Source of the DNA: Pseudomonas asiatica
GTDB taxonomy: Bacteria > Pseudomonadota > Gammaproteobacteria > Pseudomonadales > Pseudomonadaceae
Direction of reading: 5' to 3'
DNA length: 64,000 bases
Assembly (NCBI RefSeq): GCF_009932335.1
Contig: NZ_BLJF01000001.1
Location: 620,001-684,000 of the forward strand
The position numbers and the translations under genes are program-made. Every line of letters begins with the position of its first letter. The stretch's first letter is position 1. Positions 9,014-22,272 of the stretch are shown piece by piece. The notes under the pieces were generated by a model, which saw only the letters and a program-made list of their open reading frames with translations, did not search any database and was not told the DNA's origin.

Positions 9014-10090
9014 ATGCGCGAGCGACTTTTGGCGGCGGAGAAGGTGACCGGGATCCGCTGGCAGGGCGGCGTCCTGCACCTGCTCGACCAGCGCCTGCTG
9101 CCGTCGGAAGAGTGCTGGCTGGCCTGCGACAATGTCGCGCAGGTAGCAGCGGCGATCCGCGACATGGCCGTGCGCGGCGCCTCGGCCATCGGCATTGCCG
9201 CGGCCTATGGCCTGGTGCTGGCCCTGGAAGAGCGGCTGGCCGAGGGCGGCGACTGGGAAATGGACCTGGAGGAAGACTTCCTTGTCCTGGCTGAAGCGCG
9301 CCCTACCGCCGCCAACCTGTTCTGGGCGCTGAACCGCATGCGTGAGCGCCTGCAGCGCCTGCGTCCGGAGGAAGACGTGCTGGCTGCACTGGAGGCCGAG
9401 GCGGTGGCCATCCACGAGAGCGATCGCGAGGCCAACCTGACCATGGCCCAGCACGGTATCGAGCTGATCCGCCGCCACCAGGGCAACGCCCAGATCCTGC
9501 TCACCTATGGCAACGCCGGTGCTCTGGCCTGTGGTGGTTTCGGTACCGCGCTGGGGGTGATCCGTGCCGGTTACCTGGAGGGCATGGTCGAGCGTGTATA
9601 CGCCGGCGAGACCCGCCCCTGGCTGCATGGTTCGCGCCTGACTGCCTGGGAGCTGGCCAACGAAGGCATCCCGGTGACCCTGTGCGCCGACTCGGCGCTT
9701 GCCCACCTGATGAAAAGCAAGGGCATCACCTGGGTGGTGGTGGGCGCGGACTGCATCGCCGCCAACGGCGACGTGGCCAGCAAGATCGGCACCTACCAGC
9801 TGGCGGTCAGCGCCATGCACCACGGCGTACGTTTCATGGTGGTGGCGCCGAGCACCAGCATCGACCTGAACCTGGCCACGGGCGAGGACATCCCGCTGGA
9901 AGAGCGCGCTGCCGACGAGTTGCTGGACATTGGCGGCACCCGCGTGGCGCCGGATGTCGAGGTGTTCAACCCGGTATTCGACGTGACCCCTGCCGACCTG
10001 ATCGACGTGATCGTGACCGAGCGCGGCATCGTCGAGCGGCCGGATGCCACCAAGCTGGCGCAATTGATCTGCCGCAAGCGGCTGCACTGA
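9014..10090 (+). CDS. mtnA: Methylthioribose-1-phosphate isomerase MtnA
   Basis: A 358-residue member of the eIF2B-alpha-like sugar isomerase family that converts 5-methylthioribose-1-phosphate to methylthioribulose-1-phosphate in methionine salvage. Visible family blocks are [26 protein letters not shown] with [16 protein letters not shown], and [17 protein letters not shown] with the catalytic Cys and Asp. The start is ATG 9014 behind GGGGAGAG. The gene neighbours gyrA as in other pseudomonads; the rest of the salvage pathway is not in this window. Confidence 0.95.
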   Translation: MRERLLAAEKVTGIRWQGGVLHLLDQRLLPSEECWLACDNVAQVAAAIRDMAVRGASAIGIAAAYGLVLALEERLAEGGDWEMDLEEDFLVLAEARPTAANLFWALNRMRERLQRLRPEEDVLAALEAEAVAIHESDREANLTMAQHGIELIRRHQGNAQILLTYGNAGALACGGFGTALGVIRAGYLEGMVERVYAGETRPWLHGSRLTAWELANEGIPVTLCADSALAHLMKSKGITWVVVGADCIAANGDVASKIGTYQLAVSAMHHGVRFMVVAPSTSIDLNLATGEDIPLEERAADELLDIGGTRVAPDVEVFNPVFDVTPADLIDVIVTERGIVERPDATKLAQLICRKRLH

Positions 10091-10648
10091 GGGTGTAAGG
10101 CGGTAGAGATGTGGCGCCTGTGAGATCGAGCGCCGCCCGCGCGGCGCTTCGCGGGGCAAGTCGGATCGCCGCACCGCCGCTCCCACATTTGTTTCAACGT
10201 GGCCATGCCTGTGGGAGAGGCGTTGTCAGCCTAGGTGCATGGCTTGAGACAGGTGATGCGGCAGCAATGCCAACTCAGAAATCCAGCCAGCCCACCAAGG
10301 CTGGCAACCATGACCTGTCAGGTTCGGTACGTTGCAACAAATGTGGGAGCGGCGGTGCGGCGATCCGACTTGCCCCGCGAAGCGCCGCGCGGGCGGCGCT
10401 CGATCTCCCAGGCACCACAAATTTCACGGCAGGCACCCTTGTGCCACATCTCCCCACCGCTCCTGCCTTTGTGATAACATCCGGCAGTTTCCAAGACCGC
10501 CCACCACGGCGGCCTTCATTGCGCAGATCCATGGCACAACTCATTGATTTGTCGTAAGTCGTCGCACCCTTATGCGCTGCGGCGGCGAGCTTCGTTCGGC
10601 CCTTGATGGAGCTGCGAAGTTTCACCAGAAAAAGGAATCAGGCTTCTC
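10091..10648. repeat. mtnA-gyrA gap with near-perfect 90-bp inverted repeat
   Basis: Arms at 10111-10200 and 10329-10418 are inverted copies that differ at only about three positions by eye, separated by 128 bp. Each arm carries GGAGCGGCGGTGCGGCGATC, an unusual REP variant. The remaining 230 bp up to gyrA must contain the gyrA promoter and leader; no clear promoter could be assigned. No gene is seen in the gap. Confidence 0.85.
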
Positions 10649-13414
<2,766 letters not shown>

Positions 13415-13431
13415 GCAAGCGTAAAACCCGA

Positions 13432-13457
13432 ACGGGGCGACCAAGGTCGCCCCGTTT
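13432..13457 (+). terminator. gyrA terminator
   Basis: A GC-rich hairpin with stem CGGGGCGACC and its complement, two-base loop and short T run, 17 bp after the gyrA stop. Confidence 0.75.
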
Positions 13458-13505
13458 GACTGATTACAGCAGGCAATGGCAGGCCCTGAAGGGGCAGGCT
13501 GTTTT

Positions 13506-13622
13506 TGTAGGAGCAGCCTTGTGCTGCGAATGGGACGCGAAGCGGCCCCGGGATTTCAGCGTCAACGCATGGATAGCCGGGGCCGCTACGCGTCCCATTC
13601 GCAGCACAAGGCTGCTCCTACA
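13506..13622. repeat. REP palindrome upstream of serC
   Basis: Long inverted arms GTAGGAGCAGCCTTGTGCTG and complement at both ends, extending inward through a GGGACGCG core. It lies between the gyrA terminator and serC. The same GTAGGAGCAGCC family forms the core of the 211-bp repeats at 22.4 and 59.7 kb. Confidence 0.85.
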
Positions 13623-13681
13623 AGAGCGATGCGAGGCCTGCAAGAAACGAATTTGTACCATTTGGCAGAGCGAGAGTGGAT

Positions 13682-14767
13682 GTGAGCAAACGAGCCTTTA
13701 ACTTCTGCGCAGGCCCTGCCGCGCTTCCTGACGCTGTTCTGCAGCGCGCCCAGGCCGAGATGCTGGATTGGCGTGGCAAGGGCTTGTCGGTGATGGAAAT
13801 GAGCCATCGTAGCGACGATTACGTGGCCATCGCCGAAAAGGCCGAGCAGGACCTGCGTGACCTGCTGTCCGTCCCCTCCAACTACAAGGTGCTGTTCCTG
13901 CAGGGCGGCGCCAGCCAGCAGTTCGCCGAAATCCCGCTGAACCTGCTGCCGGAAAACGGCACCGCCGACTACATCGAGACCGGCATCTGGTCGAAAAAGG
14001 CCATCGAGGAAGGGCGCCGCTTCGGCAACGTCAACGTCGCCGCCAGCGCCAAGCCTTACGACTACCTGGCCATTCCGGGCCAGAACGAGTGGAAGCTGAC
14101 CAAGAACGCTGCCTACGTGCACTATGCGTCCAACGAGACCATTGGTGGCCTGCAGTTCGACTGGGTGCCGGAAACCGGTGACGTGCCACTGGTGGTCGAC
14201 ATGTCGTCCGACATCCTCTCGCGCCCGATCGATGTGTCGCAGTACGGCCTGATCTACGCCGGCGCGCAGAAGAACATCGGCCCGAGCGGCCTGGTAGTGG
14301 TGATCGTGCGCGAAGACCTGCTGGGCCGCGCCCGCAGCAGCTGCCCGACCATGCTCGACTACAAGGTATCGGCCGACAACGGCTCGATGTACAACACCCC
14401 GGCCACTTACTCCTGGTACCTCTCGGGCCTGGTGTTCGAGTGGCTGAAAGAGCAGGGTGGTGTCGATGCCATGGAACAGCGCAACCGCGCCAAGAAAGAC
14501 CGCCTGTACGGCTTCATCGACAGCAGCGAGTTCTACACCAACCCGATCAGCCACAACGCCCGTTCGTGGATGAACGTGCCGTTCCGCCTGGCTGACGAGC
14601 GCCTGGACAAGGCCTTCCTCGCCGGCGCCGATGCCCGTGGCCTGCTCAACCTCAAGGGCCACCGTTCGGTAGGCGGCATGCGCGCCTCCATCTACAACGC
14701 CCTGGGCCTTGAAGCGGTCGAAGCTCTGGTGGCCTACATGGCCGAATTCGAGAAGGAGCACGGCTGA
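13682..14767 (+). CDS. serC: Phosphoserine aminotransferase SerC
   Basis: A 361-residue PLP-dependent class V aminotransferase for serine and pyridoxal phosphate synthesis. Features include FNFCAGPA at the N-terminus, the phosphate-binding LFLQGGASQQF and the PLP lysine in IYAGAQKNIGPSG. I chose GTG 13682 (MSKRAFNF) over GTG 13676 because it gives the family length. The stop overlaps the pheA start by one base, the first step of the serC-pheA-tyrA/aroA-cmk-rpsA series. Confidence 0.97.
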   Translation: MSKRAFNFCAGPAALPDAVLQRAQAEMLDWRGKGLSVMEMSHRSDDYVAIAEKAEQDLRDLLSVPSNYKVLFLQGGASQQFAEIPLNLLPENGTADYIETGIWSKKAIEEGRRFGNVNVAASAKPYDYLAIPGQNEWKLTKNAAYVHYASNETIGGLQFDWVPETGDVPLVVDMSSDILSRPIDVSQYGLIYAGAQKNIGPSGLVVVIVREDLLGRARSSCPTMLDYKVSADNGSMYNTPATYSWYLSGLVFEWLKEQGGVDAMEQRNRAKKDRLYGFIDSSEFYTNPISHNARSWMNVPFRLADERLDKAFLAGADARGLLNLKGHRSVGGMRASIYNALGLEAVEALVAYMAEFEKEHG

Positions 14768-15861
14768 TGTCCGAGCACGAACTGAAGGCGTTGCGCGTTC
14801 GCATCGACAGCCTCGACGAGAAGATCCTCGAGCTGATCAGCGAGCGCGCCCGGTGCGCCCAGGAAGTGGCCAAGGTCAAGACCGCCTCGCTGGCGGAAGG
14901 CGAAAAACCGGTGTTTTACCGCCCCGAGCGTGAAGCCGCCGTGCTCAAGCGCGTGATGGAGCGCAACAAGGGGCCGCTGGACAACGAAGAGATGGCGCGG
15001 CTGTTCCGCGAAATCATGTCGTCGTGCCTGGCCCTGGAAGAGCCGCTGAAAATCGCCTACCTCGGCCCTGAAGGCACCTTCACCCAGGCTGCGGCCATGA
15101 AGCACTTCGGCCACGCGGTGATCAGCCGGCCGATGGCGGCCATCGACGAAGTGTTCCGCGAAGTGGCGGCCGGTGCCGTCAACTTCGGCGTGGTGCCGGT
15201 GGAAAACTCCACCGAAGGCGCGGTCAGCCACACCCTGGACAGCTTCCTCGAGCACGACATGGTGATTTGCGGCGAGGTCGAGCTGCGCATCCACCACCAC
15301 CTGCTGGTGGGCGAGAACACCAAGACCGACAGCATCACCCGCATCTACTCCCACGCCCAGTCGTTGGCCCAGTGCCGCAAGTGGCTGGACGCGCACTACC
15401 CGAACGTGGAGCGCGTGGCCGTGTCGAGCAATGCCGAGGCCGCCAAGCGGGTCAAGGGCGAGTGGAATTCGGCGGCGATCGCCGGCGACATGGCGGCCAA
15501 CCTGTACGGTTTGACCCGCCTGGCCGAGAAGATCGAAGACCGCCCGGACAACTCCACGCGCTTCCTGATGATCGGTAACCAGGAAGTGCCGCCGACCGGC
15601 GACGACAAGACCTCGATCATCGTTTCGATGAGCAACAAGCCGGGTGCCTTGCACGAGCTGCTGGTACCGTTCCACCAGAACGGCATCGACCTGACTCGCA
15701 TCGAGACCCGCCCGTCGCGTAGCGGCAAGTGGACCTACGTGTTCTTCATCGACTTCGTCGGTCACCACCGCGACCCGCTGATCAAGGCGGTGCTCGAGCA
15801 GATCAGCCAGGAGGCTGTGGCGCTGAAGGTGCTGGGTTCGTATCCGAAGGCGGTGCTTTGA
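14767..15861 (+). CDS. pheA: P-protein: chorismate mutase / prephenate dehydratase
   Basis: A 364-residue bifunctional enzyme of phenylalanine synthesis. Chorismate mutase is at about 1-90 (RIDSLDEKILELI start), prephenate dehydratase at about 95-275 (LGPEGTFT; NSTEGAV), and a C-terminal ACT domain (about 280-360) carries the ETRPSR phenylalanine-binding motif, so feedback inhibition is expected. In P. aeruginosa hisC2 sits between pheA and tyrA/aroA; here that space is 178 bp with a REP element and no gene. Confidence 0.97.
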   Translation: MSEHELKALRVRIDSLDEKILELISERARCAQEVAKVKTASLAEGEKPVFYRPEREAAVLKRVMERNKGPLDNEEMARLFREIMSSCLALEEPLKIAYLGPEGTFTQAAAMKHFGHAVISRPMAAIDEVFREVAAGAVNFGVVPVENSTEGAVSHTLDSFLEHDMVICGEVELRIHHHLLVGENTKTDSITRIYSHAQSLAQCRKWLDAHYPNVERVAVSSNAEAAKRVKGEWNSAAIAGDMAANLYGLTRLAEKIEDRPDNSTRFLMIGNQEVPPTGDDKTSIIVSMSNKPGALHELLVPFHQNGIDLTRIETRPSRSGKWTYVFFIDFVGHHRDPLIKAVLEQISQEAVALKVLGSYPKAVL

Positions 15862-15873
15862 TTTGAGATGGTT

Positions 15874-15994
15874 GGGGCCGCTGCGCGGCCCATCGCGACA
15901 CGAGGCCGCTCCTACAGGTATTGTGCAGGCCTCGAAACTGTACTGGCCCCTGTAGGAGCGGCCTTGTGTCGCGATGGGCTGCAAGGCAGCCCCA
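15874..15994. repeat. REP palindrome in the pheA-tyrA/aroA gap
   Basis: Inverted arms 15874-15917 and 15949-15994 share GTAGGAGCGGCCT and TCGCGACAC cores. It fills the gap where other pseudomonads carry hisC2. Confidence 0.85.
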
Positions 15995-16039
15995 ATGGCC
16001 CTCACAGGCTGTCTAGATTTCTGAACAGGGTTCGCACCA

Positions 16040-18280
16040 GTGGTAAAAGCAGTAACAACCAAAGCCGCGCCAATCATCAACCGCCTGGTCGTGGTCGGCC
16101 TCGGCCTGATCGGTGGCTCGTTCGCCAAGGGCCTGCGTGAAAGCGGCCTGTGCCGCGAAGTGGTCGGTGTCGACCTGGACGCCCCCTCCCGCAAGCAGGC
16201 CGTGGCCCTGGGCGTGGTCGATCGCTGCGAAGAAGACCTTGCCGCCGCCTGTGTCGGTGCCGATGTCATCCAGTTGGCCGTGCCGATCCTGGCCATGGAA
16301 AAAGTCCTGGCCCGCCTGGCCAAGCTCGACCTTGGCGCTGCCGTCATCACCGACGTCGGCAGCGCCAAGGGCAACGTCGTGCGTGAGGCGCGGGCCGTCT
16401 TTGGGGAGCGCTTGCCGCGCTTCGTCCCCGGCCACCCCATCGCCGGCTCCGAGCAGAGCGGGGTAGAGGCCTCCAATGCTGCCCTGTTCCGCCGACACAA
16501 GGTCATCCTCACGCCGCTGGCCGAAACCGACCCGGCCGCCCTGGCCCTGGTCGACCGCTTGTGGCGCGCGCTGGACGCCGATGTGGAGCACATGTCGGTC
16601 GAACGCCACGACGAAGTGCTTGCCGCCACCAGCCACCTGCCGCATCTGCTGGCCTTCGGCCTGGTCGATTCACTGGCCAAGCGCAATGAAAACCTCGAAA
16701 TCTTCCGGTACGCTGCGGGAGGCTTCCGCGATTTCACGAGAATCGCTGGCAGCGACCCGACCATGTGGCACGACATCTTTCTCGCCAACCGCGACGCTGT
16801 CCTGCGCACGCTTGATACATATCGCAGCGATCTCGACGCCTTGCGCGACGCGATCGCTGAAGGGGACGGGCACCAGCTGCTGGGTGTATTCACCCGCGCA
16901 CGCGTTGCCCGCGAGCATTTCAGTAAAATCCTGGCCCGCCGGGCCTATGTGGACGCTATGAACGCCAACGATCTGATTTTCCTGGCCCAACCGGGTGGCC
17001 GCCTGTCCGGGCGAATCCGCGTACCGGGCGACAAGTCGATTTCCCACCGCTCGATCATGCTCGGCTCGCTGGCCGAAGGCACCACCGAGGTCGAAGGCTT
17101 CCTCGAAGGTGAGGACGCGCTGGCGACCCTGCAGGCATTCCGTGACATGGGTGTGGTCATCGAAGGCCCGAACCACGGTCGCGTGACCATTCACGGTGTC
17201 GGCCTGCACGGCCTCAAGCCACCACCCGGGCCGCTGTATGTGGGCAACTCGGGTACCTCGATGCGCCTGCTTTCGGGCCTGCTGGCCGGCCAGCCGTTCG
17301 ACGTGACCATGACCGGCGACGCTTCGCTGTCCAAGCGCCCGATGAACCGCGTGGCCAACCCGCTGCGCGAAATGGGTGCCGTGGTCGAGACTGGCCCTGA
17401 AGGCCGCCCGCCGCTGACCATCCGTGGCGGCCACAAGCTCAAGGCGCTGACCTACACGCTGCCGATGGCCAGTGCCCAGGTCAAATCCTGCCTGCTGCTG
17501 GCCGGCCTGTACGCCGAAGGCAAGACCACCGTCACCGAGCCTGCACCAACCCGTGACCACACCGAGCGCATGCTGCGCGGCTTTGGCTACAGCGTCGAAA
17601 GCAACGGCCCGGTGGCCTCGCTGCAGTCCGGCGGCAAGCTCACTGCTACCCGTATCGAAGTGCCGGCCGACATCTCCTCGGCGGCGTTCTTCCTGGTAGC
17701 AGCGTCCATCGCCGAAGGCTCCGAGCTGGTGCTGGAGCACGTTGGCATCAACCCGACCCGTACCGGCGTGATCGACATCCTGCGCCTGATGGGCGGCGAC
17801 ATCACCCTGGAAAACCAGCGTGAAGTCGGCGGCGAACCGGTGGCCGACCTGCGTGTGCGCGGCGCCAAGCTGAAGGGTATCGACATCCCTGAAGAGCTGG
17901 TGCCACTGGCCATCGACGAGTTCCCGGTGCTGTTCGTCGCCGCTGCCTGCGCCGAAGGGCGTACCGTGCTGCGTGGTGCCGAAGAGTTGCGGGTGAAGGA
18001 ATCCGACCGTATCCAGGTCATGGCCGACGGCCTGATCACCCTGGGCATCAAGTGCGAGCCGACCCCGGACGGCATCATCATCGACGGCGGCCAGTTGGGT
18101 GGCGGCGAAGTGCATGGCCACGGTGACCACCGTATCGCCATGGCCTTCAGCGTTGCCTCGCTGCGCGCCAGCGCACCGATCCGCATCCACGATTGCGCCA
18201 ACGTCGCCACCTCGTTCCCCAACTTCCTGGCGCTGTGCGCCGAAGTGGGCATCCGCGTGGCGGAAGAGGGCAAGTCGTGA
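16040..18280 (+). CDS. tyrA-aroA: Fused prephenate dehydrogenase / EPSP synthase
   Basis: A 746-residue fusion characteristic of Pseudomonas. Residues 1 to about 295 are prephenate/arogenate dehydrogenase with the NAD loop [12 protein letters not shown]. Residues from about 307 are 5-enolpyruvylshikimate-3-phosphate synthase, with [25 protein letters not shown] and the RVKESDR-type motif LRVKESDRI. An in-frame ATG at 16958 marks where AroA homology begins and could allow internal initiation. The start is GTG 16040. The stop overlaps the cmk start (GTGA). Confidence 0.96.
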   Translation: MVKAVTTKAAPIINRLVVVGLGLIGGSFAKGLRESGLCREVVGVDLDAPSRKQAVALGVVDRCEEDLAAACVGADVIQLAVPILAMEKVLARLAKLDLGAAVITDVGSAKGNVVREARAVFGERLPRFVPGHPIAGSEQSGVEASNAALFRRHKVILTPLAETDPAALALVDRLWRALDADVEHMSVERHDEVLAATSHLPHLLAFGLVDSLAKRNENLEIFRYAAGGFRDFTRIAGSDPTMWHDIFLANRDAVLRTLDTYRSDLDALRDAIAEGDGHQLLGVFTRARVAREHFSKILARRAYVDAMNANDLIFLAQPGGRLSGRIRVPGDKSISHRSIMLGSLAEGTTEVEGFLEGEDALATLQAFRDMGVVIEGPNHGRVTIHGVGLHGLKPPPGPLYVGNSGTSMRLLSGLLAGQPFDVTMTGDASLSKRPMNRVANPLREMGAVVETGPEGRPPLTIRGGHKLKALTYTLPMASAQVKSCLLLAGLYAEGKTTVTEPAPTRDHTERMLRGFGYSVESNGPVASLQSGGKLTATRIEVPADISSAAFFLVAASIAEGSELVLEHVGINPTRTGVIDILRLMGGDITLENQREVGGEPVADLRVRGAKLKGIDIPEELVPLAIDEFPVLFVAAACAEGRTVLRGAEELRVKESDRIQVMADGLITLGIKCEPTPDGIIIDGGQLGGGEVHGHGDHRIAMAFSVASLRASAPIRIHDCANVATSFPNFLALCAEVGIRVAEEGKS

Positions 18281-18963
18281 GTGCCCTGGCGCCAGTCATC
18301 ACCATTGACGGGCCAAGCGGTTCGGGCAAGGGTACGGTCGCCGGGCTGCTGGCCCGCGAGCTGGGCTGGAAGTTGCTGGACTCTGGCGCGCTGTACCGTC
18401 TGCTGGCGTTCAACGCCAGCAACCACGGCGTCGACCTGACCAACGAAGAGTTGCTGACCAAGCTTGCCGCCCATCTGGATGTGCAGTTCATCGCCGCCGA
18501 GCCCGGTAAGCTGCAACAGATCATCCTCGAGGGCGAGGACGTCAGCAACGTCATCCGCACCGAAACCGTCGGCGCCGGTGCCTCGATGGTTGCTTCGCTG
18601 CCGGCCGTGCGCGATGCGCTGCTGGTGCGCCAGCGCGAATTCCGCGAGGCGCCGGGCCTGATCGCCGACGGCCGCGACATGGGCACCGTGGTGTTCCCGG
18701 ACGCGCCGTTGAAAGTCTTCCTCACCGCCAGCGCGGAGGAGCGGGCGCGTCGCCGCTACCTGCAGTTGAAGGGCAAGGGTGAAGATGTTAGTCTGTCGAG
18801 TCTGCTGGATGAGATTCGTGCGCGTGATGAGCGCGACACCCAACGTGCAGTGGCCCCGCTGAAGCCAGCGGTCGATGCCATTCAGTTGGACTCTACCGAG
18901 TTGTCCATCGAGCAGGTGTTGCAACATATCAGGAGCGAGATCGCACTGCGCGACCTTCTCTGA
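18277..18963 (+). CDS. cmk: Cytidylate kinase
   Basis: A 228-residue NMP kinase phosphorylating CMP and dCMP. The P-loop is GPSGSGKGT at about residues 12-20, DSGALYRL and [13 protein letters not shown] are CMP-binding blocks, and the LID arginines lie in ERARRRY. The start is GTG 18277, giving a four-base GTGA overlap with tyrA-aroA. Longer ATG-initiated readings in this frame run over the aroA coding sequence and are not credible. Confidence 0.96.
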   Translation: MSALAPVITIDGPSGSGKGTVAGLLARELGWKLLDSGALYRLLAFNASNHGVDLTNEELLTKLAAHLDVQFIAAEPGKLQQIILEGEDVSNVIRTETVGAGASMVASLPAVRDALLVRQREFREAPGLIADGRDMGTVVFPDAPLKVFLTASAEERARRRYLQLKGKGEDVSLSSLLDEIRARDERDTQRAVAPLKPAVDAIQLDSTELSIEQVLQHIRSEIALRDLL

Positions 18964-18968
18964 TAGCC

Positions 18969-19014
18969 AGGAAAGCAGGCAGGGGCACCAGTCAACGTCC
19001 TGCCGGCTTTCCTT
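18969..19014 (+). terminator. Hairpin between cmk and rpsA
   Basis: Imperfect stem AGGAAAGCAGGCAGG / CCTGCCGGCTTTCCTT with a 15-base loop, six bases after the cmk stop. It lacks a long T run, so it is a weak terminator or processing signal. Confidence 0.5.
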
Positions 19015-19028
19015 TACTTAAAACAAAC

Positions 19029-19048
19029 CCACATTGTCTGGAATGTGG
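19029..19048 (+). promoter_or_regulatory. rpsA leader hairpin
   Basis: Stem CCACATT / AATGTGG with a 6-base loop, ending 39 bases before the rpsA start. S1 represses its own translation through leader hairpins in enterobacteria; a similar role here is an inference. Confidence 0.4.
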
Positions 19049-19087
19049 CTATGGGCGTCTGTTTCGCCCGAATCTACAGGAATTAAA

Positions 19088-20764
19088 ATGAGCGAAAGCT
19101 TTGCAGAACTCTTTGAAGAAAGCCTGAAAACCCTCAATCTTCAGCCGGGTGCCATCATCACCGGTATCGTTGTCGACATCGACGGCGACTGGGTTACCGT
19201 ACACGCTGGCCTGAAGTCCGAGGGCGTCATCCCGCTCGAGCAGTTCTACAACGAAGCTGGCGAGCTGACCATCAAGGTCGGTGACGAAGTTCACGTTGCG
19301 CTGGACGCGGTCGAAGACGGCTTTGGCGAAACCAAACTGTCCCGTGAAAAAGCCAAGCGCGCCGAGTGCTGGATTGTTCTGGAAGCAGCTTTCGCCGCCG
19401 AAGAAGTGGTCAAGGGCGTTATCAACGGTAAGGTTAAGGGCGGCTTCACTGTCGACGTTAACGGCATCCGTGCGTTCCTGCCGGGCTCCCTGGTTGATGT
19501 CCGCCCTGTGCGCGACACCACCCACCTGGAAGGCAAAGAGCTGGAATTCAAGGTCATCAAGCTGGACCAGAAGCGCAACAACGTTGTCGTTTCCCGTCGC
19601 AGCGTGCTGGAAGCCGAGAACAGCGCCGAGCGCGAAGCCCTGCTGGAAACCCTGCAGGAAGGCCAACAGGTCAAGGGTATCGTCAAGAACCTCACCGACT
19701 ACGGCGCCTTCGTGGACCTGGGCGGTATCGACGGCCTGCTGCACATCACCGACATGGCTTGGAAGCGCATCAAGCACCCATCGGAAATCGTTAACGTTGG
19801 CGACGAAGTCGACGTACGCGTTCTGAAGTTCGACCGTGAGCGCAACCGCGTTTCGCTGGGTCTGAAGCAGATGGGCGAAGATCCGTGGGTAGCTATCACT
19901 GCCCGTTACCCAGAAGGTACTCGCGTACAGGCTCGCGTTACCAACCTGACCGACTACGGCTGCTTCGCTGAGCTGGAAGAAGGCGTTGAAGGTCTGGTAC
20001 ACGTTTCCGAAATGGACTGGACCAACAAGAACATCCACCCGTCGAAAGTCGTTCAGGTTGGCGACGAAGTGGAAGTCATGGTTCTGGACATCGACGAAGA
20101 GCGTCGTCGTATCTCCCTGGGCATCAAGCAGTGCAAGTCCAACCCATGGGAAGACTTCTCCGGCCAGTTCAACAAGGGTGACAAGATCACCGGTACCATC
20201 AAGTCGATCACCGACTTCGGTATCTTCATCGGCCTGGACGGCGGCATCGACGGTCTGGTTCACCTGTCCGACATCTCCTGGAACGAAACCGGCGAAGAAG
20301 CCGTACGTCGTTTCAAGAAGGGCGACGAGCTGGAAACCGTCATCCTGTCGGTCGACCCAGAGCGCGAGCGCATCTCCCTGGGCATCAAGCAGCTGGAAGA
20401 CGATCCGTTCTCCAACTTCGTTGCTGTCAATGACAAGGGCGCTATCGTCAAGGGCATCGTGAAAGAAGTTGACGCCAAAGGCGCCATCGTCACTCTGGCC
20501 GACGACATCGAAGCTACTCTGAAAGCTTCCGAAATCAGCCGTGACCGCGTTGAAGACGCGCGTAACGTCCTGAAGGAAGGCGAAGAGATCGAAGCCAAGA
20601 TCATCAGCGTTGACCGCAAGTCCCGCGTTATCAGCCTGTCCATCAAGTCGAAGGACGATGCTGAAGAGCGCGAAGCCATCCAGAGCCTGAAAAACGCTCC
20701 GGAAGCGGCTGCCGACACCACCATGGCTGCGCTGCTGCGCGAAGCAATGGCCAAGCAGAACTGA
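19088..20764 (+). CDS. rpsA: 30S ribosomal protein S1
   Basis: A 558-residue protein made of six S1/OB-fold repeats; recurrent blocks such as [38 protein letters not shown] and RISLGIKQ mark them. It binds mRNA on the 30S subunit and is essential. The start is ATG 19088 behind AGGA in an A-rich context; upstream in-frame starts lack homology. Codon use is strongly biased, as for highly expressed genes. In other pseudomonads ihfB follows directly; here about 3 kb intervene. Confidence 0.98.
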   Translation: MSESFAELFEESLKTLNLQPGAIITGIVVDIDGDWVTVHAGLKSEGVIPLEQFYNEAGELTIKVGDEVHVALDAVEDGFGETKLSREKAKRAECWIVLEAAFAAEEVVKGVINGKVKGGFTVDVNGIRAFLPGSLVDVRPVRDTTHLEGKELEFKVIKLDQKRNNVVVSRRSVLEAENSAEREALLETLQEGQQVKGIVKNLTDYGAFVDLGGIDGLLHITDMAWKRIKHPSEIVNVGDEVDVRVLKFDRERNRVSLGLKQMGEDPWVAITARYPEGTRVQARVTNLTDYGCFAELEEGVEGLVHVSEMDWTNKNIHPSKVVQVGDEVEVMVLDIDEERRRISLGIKQCKSNPWEDFSGQFNKGDKITGTIKSITDFGIFIGLDGGIDGLVHLSDISWNETGEEAVRRFKKGDELETVILSVDPERERISLGIKQLEDDPFSNFVAVNDKGAIVKGIVKEVDAKGAIVTLADDIEATLKASEISRDRVEDARNVLKEGEEIEAKIISVDRKSRVISLSIKSKDDAEEREAIQSLKNAPEAAADTTMAALLREAMAKQN

Positions 20765-20780
20765 GTTCTGTTTGATCGGT

Positions 20781-20813
20781 AAAAAAAGGCGACCTTCGGG
20801 TCGCCTTTTTTTT
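20781..20813 (+). terminator. rpsA terminator
   Basis: Strong intrinsic terminator: stem AAAGGCGACC / GGTCGCCTTT, tetraloop TTCG and eight following T residues. Confidence 0.93.
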
Positions 20814-20829
20814 ATGCTGAAAGAAGGCC

Positions 20830-21912
20830 ATGTCGGGGGATTGTGCGATGTTGATGTTTGGCGACGTCATGGAAGGTCGCGGGCGCGATAACAATTTCCT
20901 GATCATCAGGCTGCTGGCGGCAACTGCCGTCGTAGTGGGGCATTCGTTTGCGCTCTCCTATCTGGAGTGCCTGGGTTGCACCGACCCTGGGCTGCTGCTG
21001 GGCATGCCGGTGCCCGTTCATAGTCTGGGCGTGGAAGTATTCTTCATGGTCAGCGGTTTCCTGATCGCGGCCAGTGGTGAAAAAAATAGCACCCGGGATT
21101 TCTACCTGGCCCGCGCATTGCGGATCTTGCCTGGCTTGCTCGTGTGCCTGCTGCTCATGGCCTTTGTGCTAGGGCCTGTCATTACCTCGCTGCCGCTTGG
21201 TGAGTATCTTTCCCAGCGTCAAGTTTACAGGTACGTCTATAGCCCATTGCTGGTTTTCAAGGATGCCCAGTTCCTCTTGCCTGGGGTGAGCTTTACCCCG
21301 CGCCCCTATGGGGCTTCGGTCAATGGCAGCCTGTGGACCATCCCTTTGGAAATGCGCATGTACGTGGTGCTGTGGCTATTGGTGCTGGTGGCCAAGGTTT
21401 GCCGGTGGCCGATGACAGGTTTGACGCTTGCCGCGTTGGTGGTTGCCCTGGGGTTGCATACCCTGCATCCAGCCTTTGCGGAGTACCCGTTCAAGCTGGT
21501 GGTGTGCTTCCTGGCAGGGGCGGTGTTCTATTCGTACCGGGCGGTGATCCCGTATACCGGCTGGCTGTGTTTTGCCTTTGTTGCGTTGTTCGTGTTGGCC
21601 AAGGGTGGGCGCCTTGAGGTTTTTGCGTTTGCCGTTCTGACGATGTACGGCACGTTGTATGTAGCTTATTGCCCGCAGTTGAAGCTTCCTTCGTTTGTGG
21701 AGGATTACTCGTACGGTATCTACCTGTATGCATTTCCGATCCAGCAAGTGTTGGCGTGGGCGATGCCATGGGCCGGGCCTTACTGGCTGATGTTGGCGGC
21801 CGTGCCGGCGTCCTGGTTGGCGGGGTATGTGTCGTGGGGGCTGGTAGAGAAGCCTGCCTTGGCGATGCGCAAACGCTTTTCCCGAGCGGGCTCACGGCAG
21901 CAATTGGCATAG
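20830..21912 (+). CDS. OafA-type membrane acyltransferase (accessory)
   Basis: A 360-residue polytopic protein of the acyltransferase-3 family. The catalytic-type histidine is in VVVGHSFA near residue 38, followed by GVEVFFMVSGFLIA and an Arg-containing FYLARALRILP loop, with about ten membrane helices. Such enzymes O-acylate surface sugars on the inner membrane. It has no SGNH domain, unlike WbpC. It lies between the rpsA terminator and a repeat island, so it is probably an accessory insertion expressed separately. The start is uncertain among ATG 20830, 20848 and 20869. It could modify O-antigen, peptidoglycan or an exopolysaccharide. Confidence 0.8.
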   Translation: MSGDCAMLMFGDVMEGRGRDNNFLIIRLLAATAVVVGHSFALSYLECLGCTDPGLLLGMPVPVHSLGVEVFFMVSGFLIAASGEKNSTRDFYLARALRILPGLLVCLLLMAFVLGPVITSLPLGEYLSQRQVYRYVYSPLLVFKDAQFLLPGVSFTPRPYGASVNGSLWTIPLEMRMYVVLWLLVLVAKVCRWPMTGLTLAALVVALGLHTLHPAFAEYPFKLVVCFLAGAVFYSYRAVIPYTGWLCFAFVALFVLAKGGRLEVFAFAVLTMYGTLYVAYCPQLKLPSFVEDYSYGIYLYAFPIQQVLAWAMPWAGPYWLMLAAVPASWLAGYVSWGLVEKPALAMRKRFSRAGSRQQLA

Positions 21913-21999
21913 GCGTCCGGGCTCCAGCAGCTGGCGTGTCCGCCCCCCCCTCAGTGGGATAATGGTGTGTCCACCTCTCCGGAAACTGGCGCGATCCCT

Positions 22000-22069
22000 C
22001 TGTGGGAGCGGGTTCACCCGCGAACACCGGCGTAGCCGGTGCCATCCATGGCATCGCCTGCTCCCACAG
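22000..22069. repeat. REP palindrome
   Basis: Inverted arms CTGTGGGAGCGGG... / ...GCTCCCACAG around an ACCGGCGTAGCCGGT centre. Confidence 0.8.
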
Positions 22070-22150
22070 AAGGTGGTGTAGCCTTCAGTGCATGTGCTAC
22101 CTCAGCGGTATAACGGTGTGCCCAACTCTCCCGAAACTGGCGCGATCCCC

Positions 22151-22235
22151 TGTGGGAGCGGGCGTGCCCGCGAAGCAGGCGACGCGATGGATGGCACCGG
22201 CTACACCGGTGTTCGCGGGCGCGCCCGCTCCCACA
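22151..22235. repeat. REP palindrome
   Basis: Inverted arms TGTGGGAGCGGGCG...CCCGCG and complement around a GATGGATGGCACCGGCTAC centre, related to the 22000-22069 element but longer. Confidence 0.8.
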
Positions 22236-22272
22236 TGGGCTGTGCTGGCCTCAAGGCGGGTGATGTCCATGC

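Noticed and set aside
8204..10186. 660-codon minus-strand frame joining ubiG to a region opposite mtnA
   Set aside because: Only the last 232 residues have UbiG homology; the upstream part is antisense to the intact mtnA gene.
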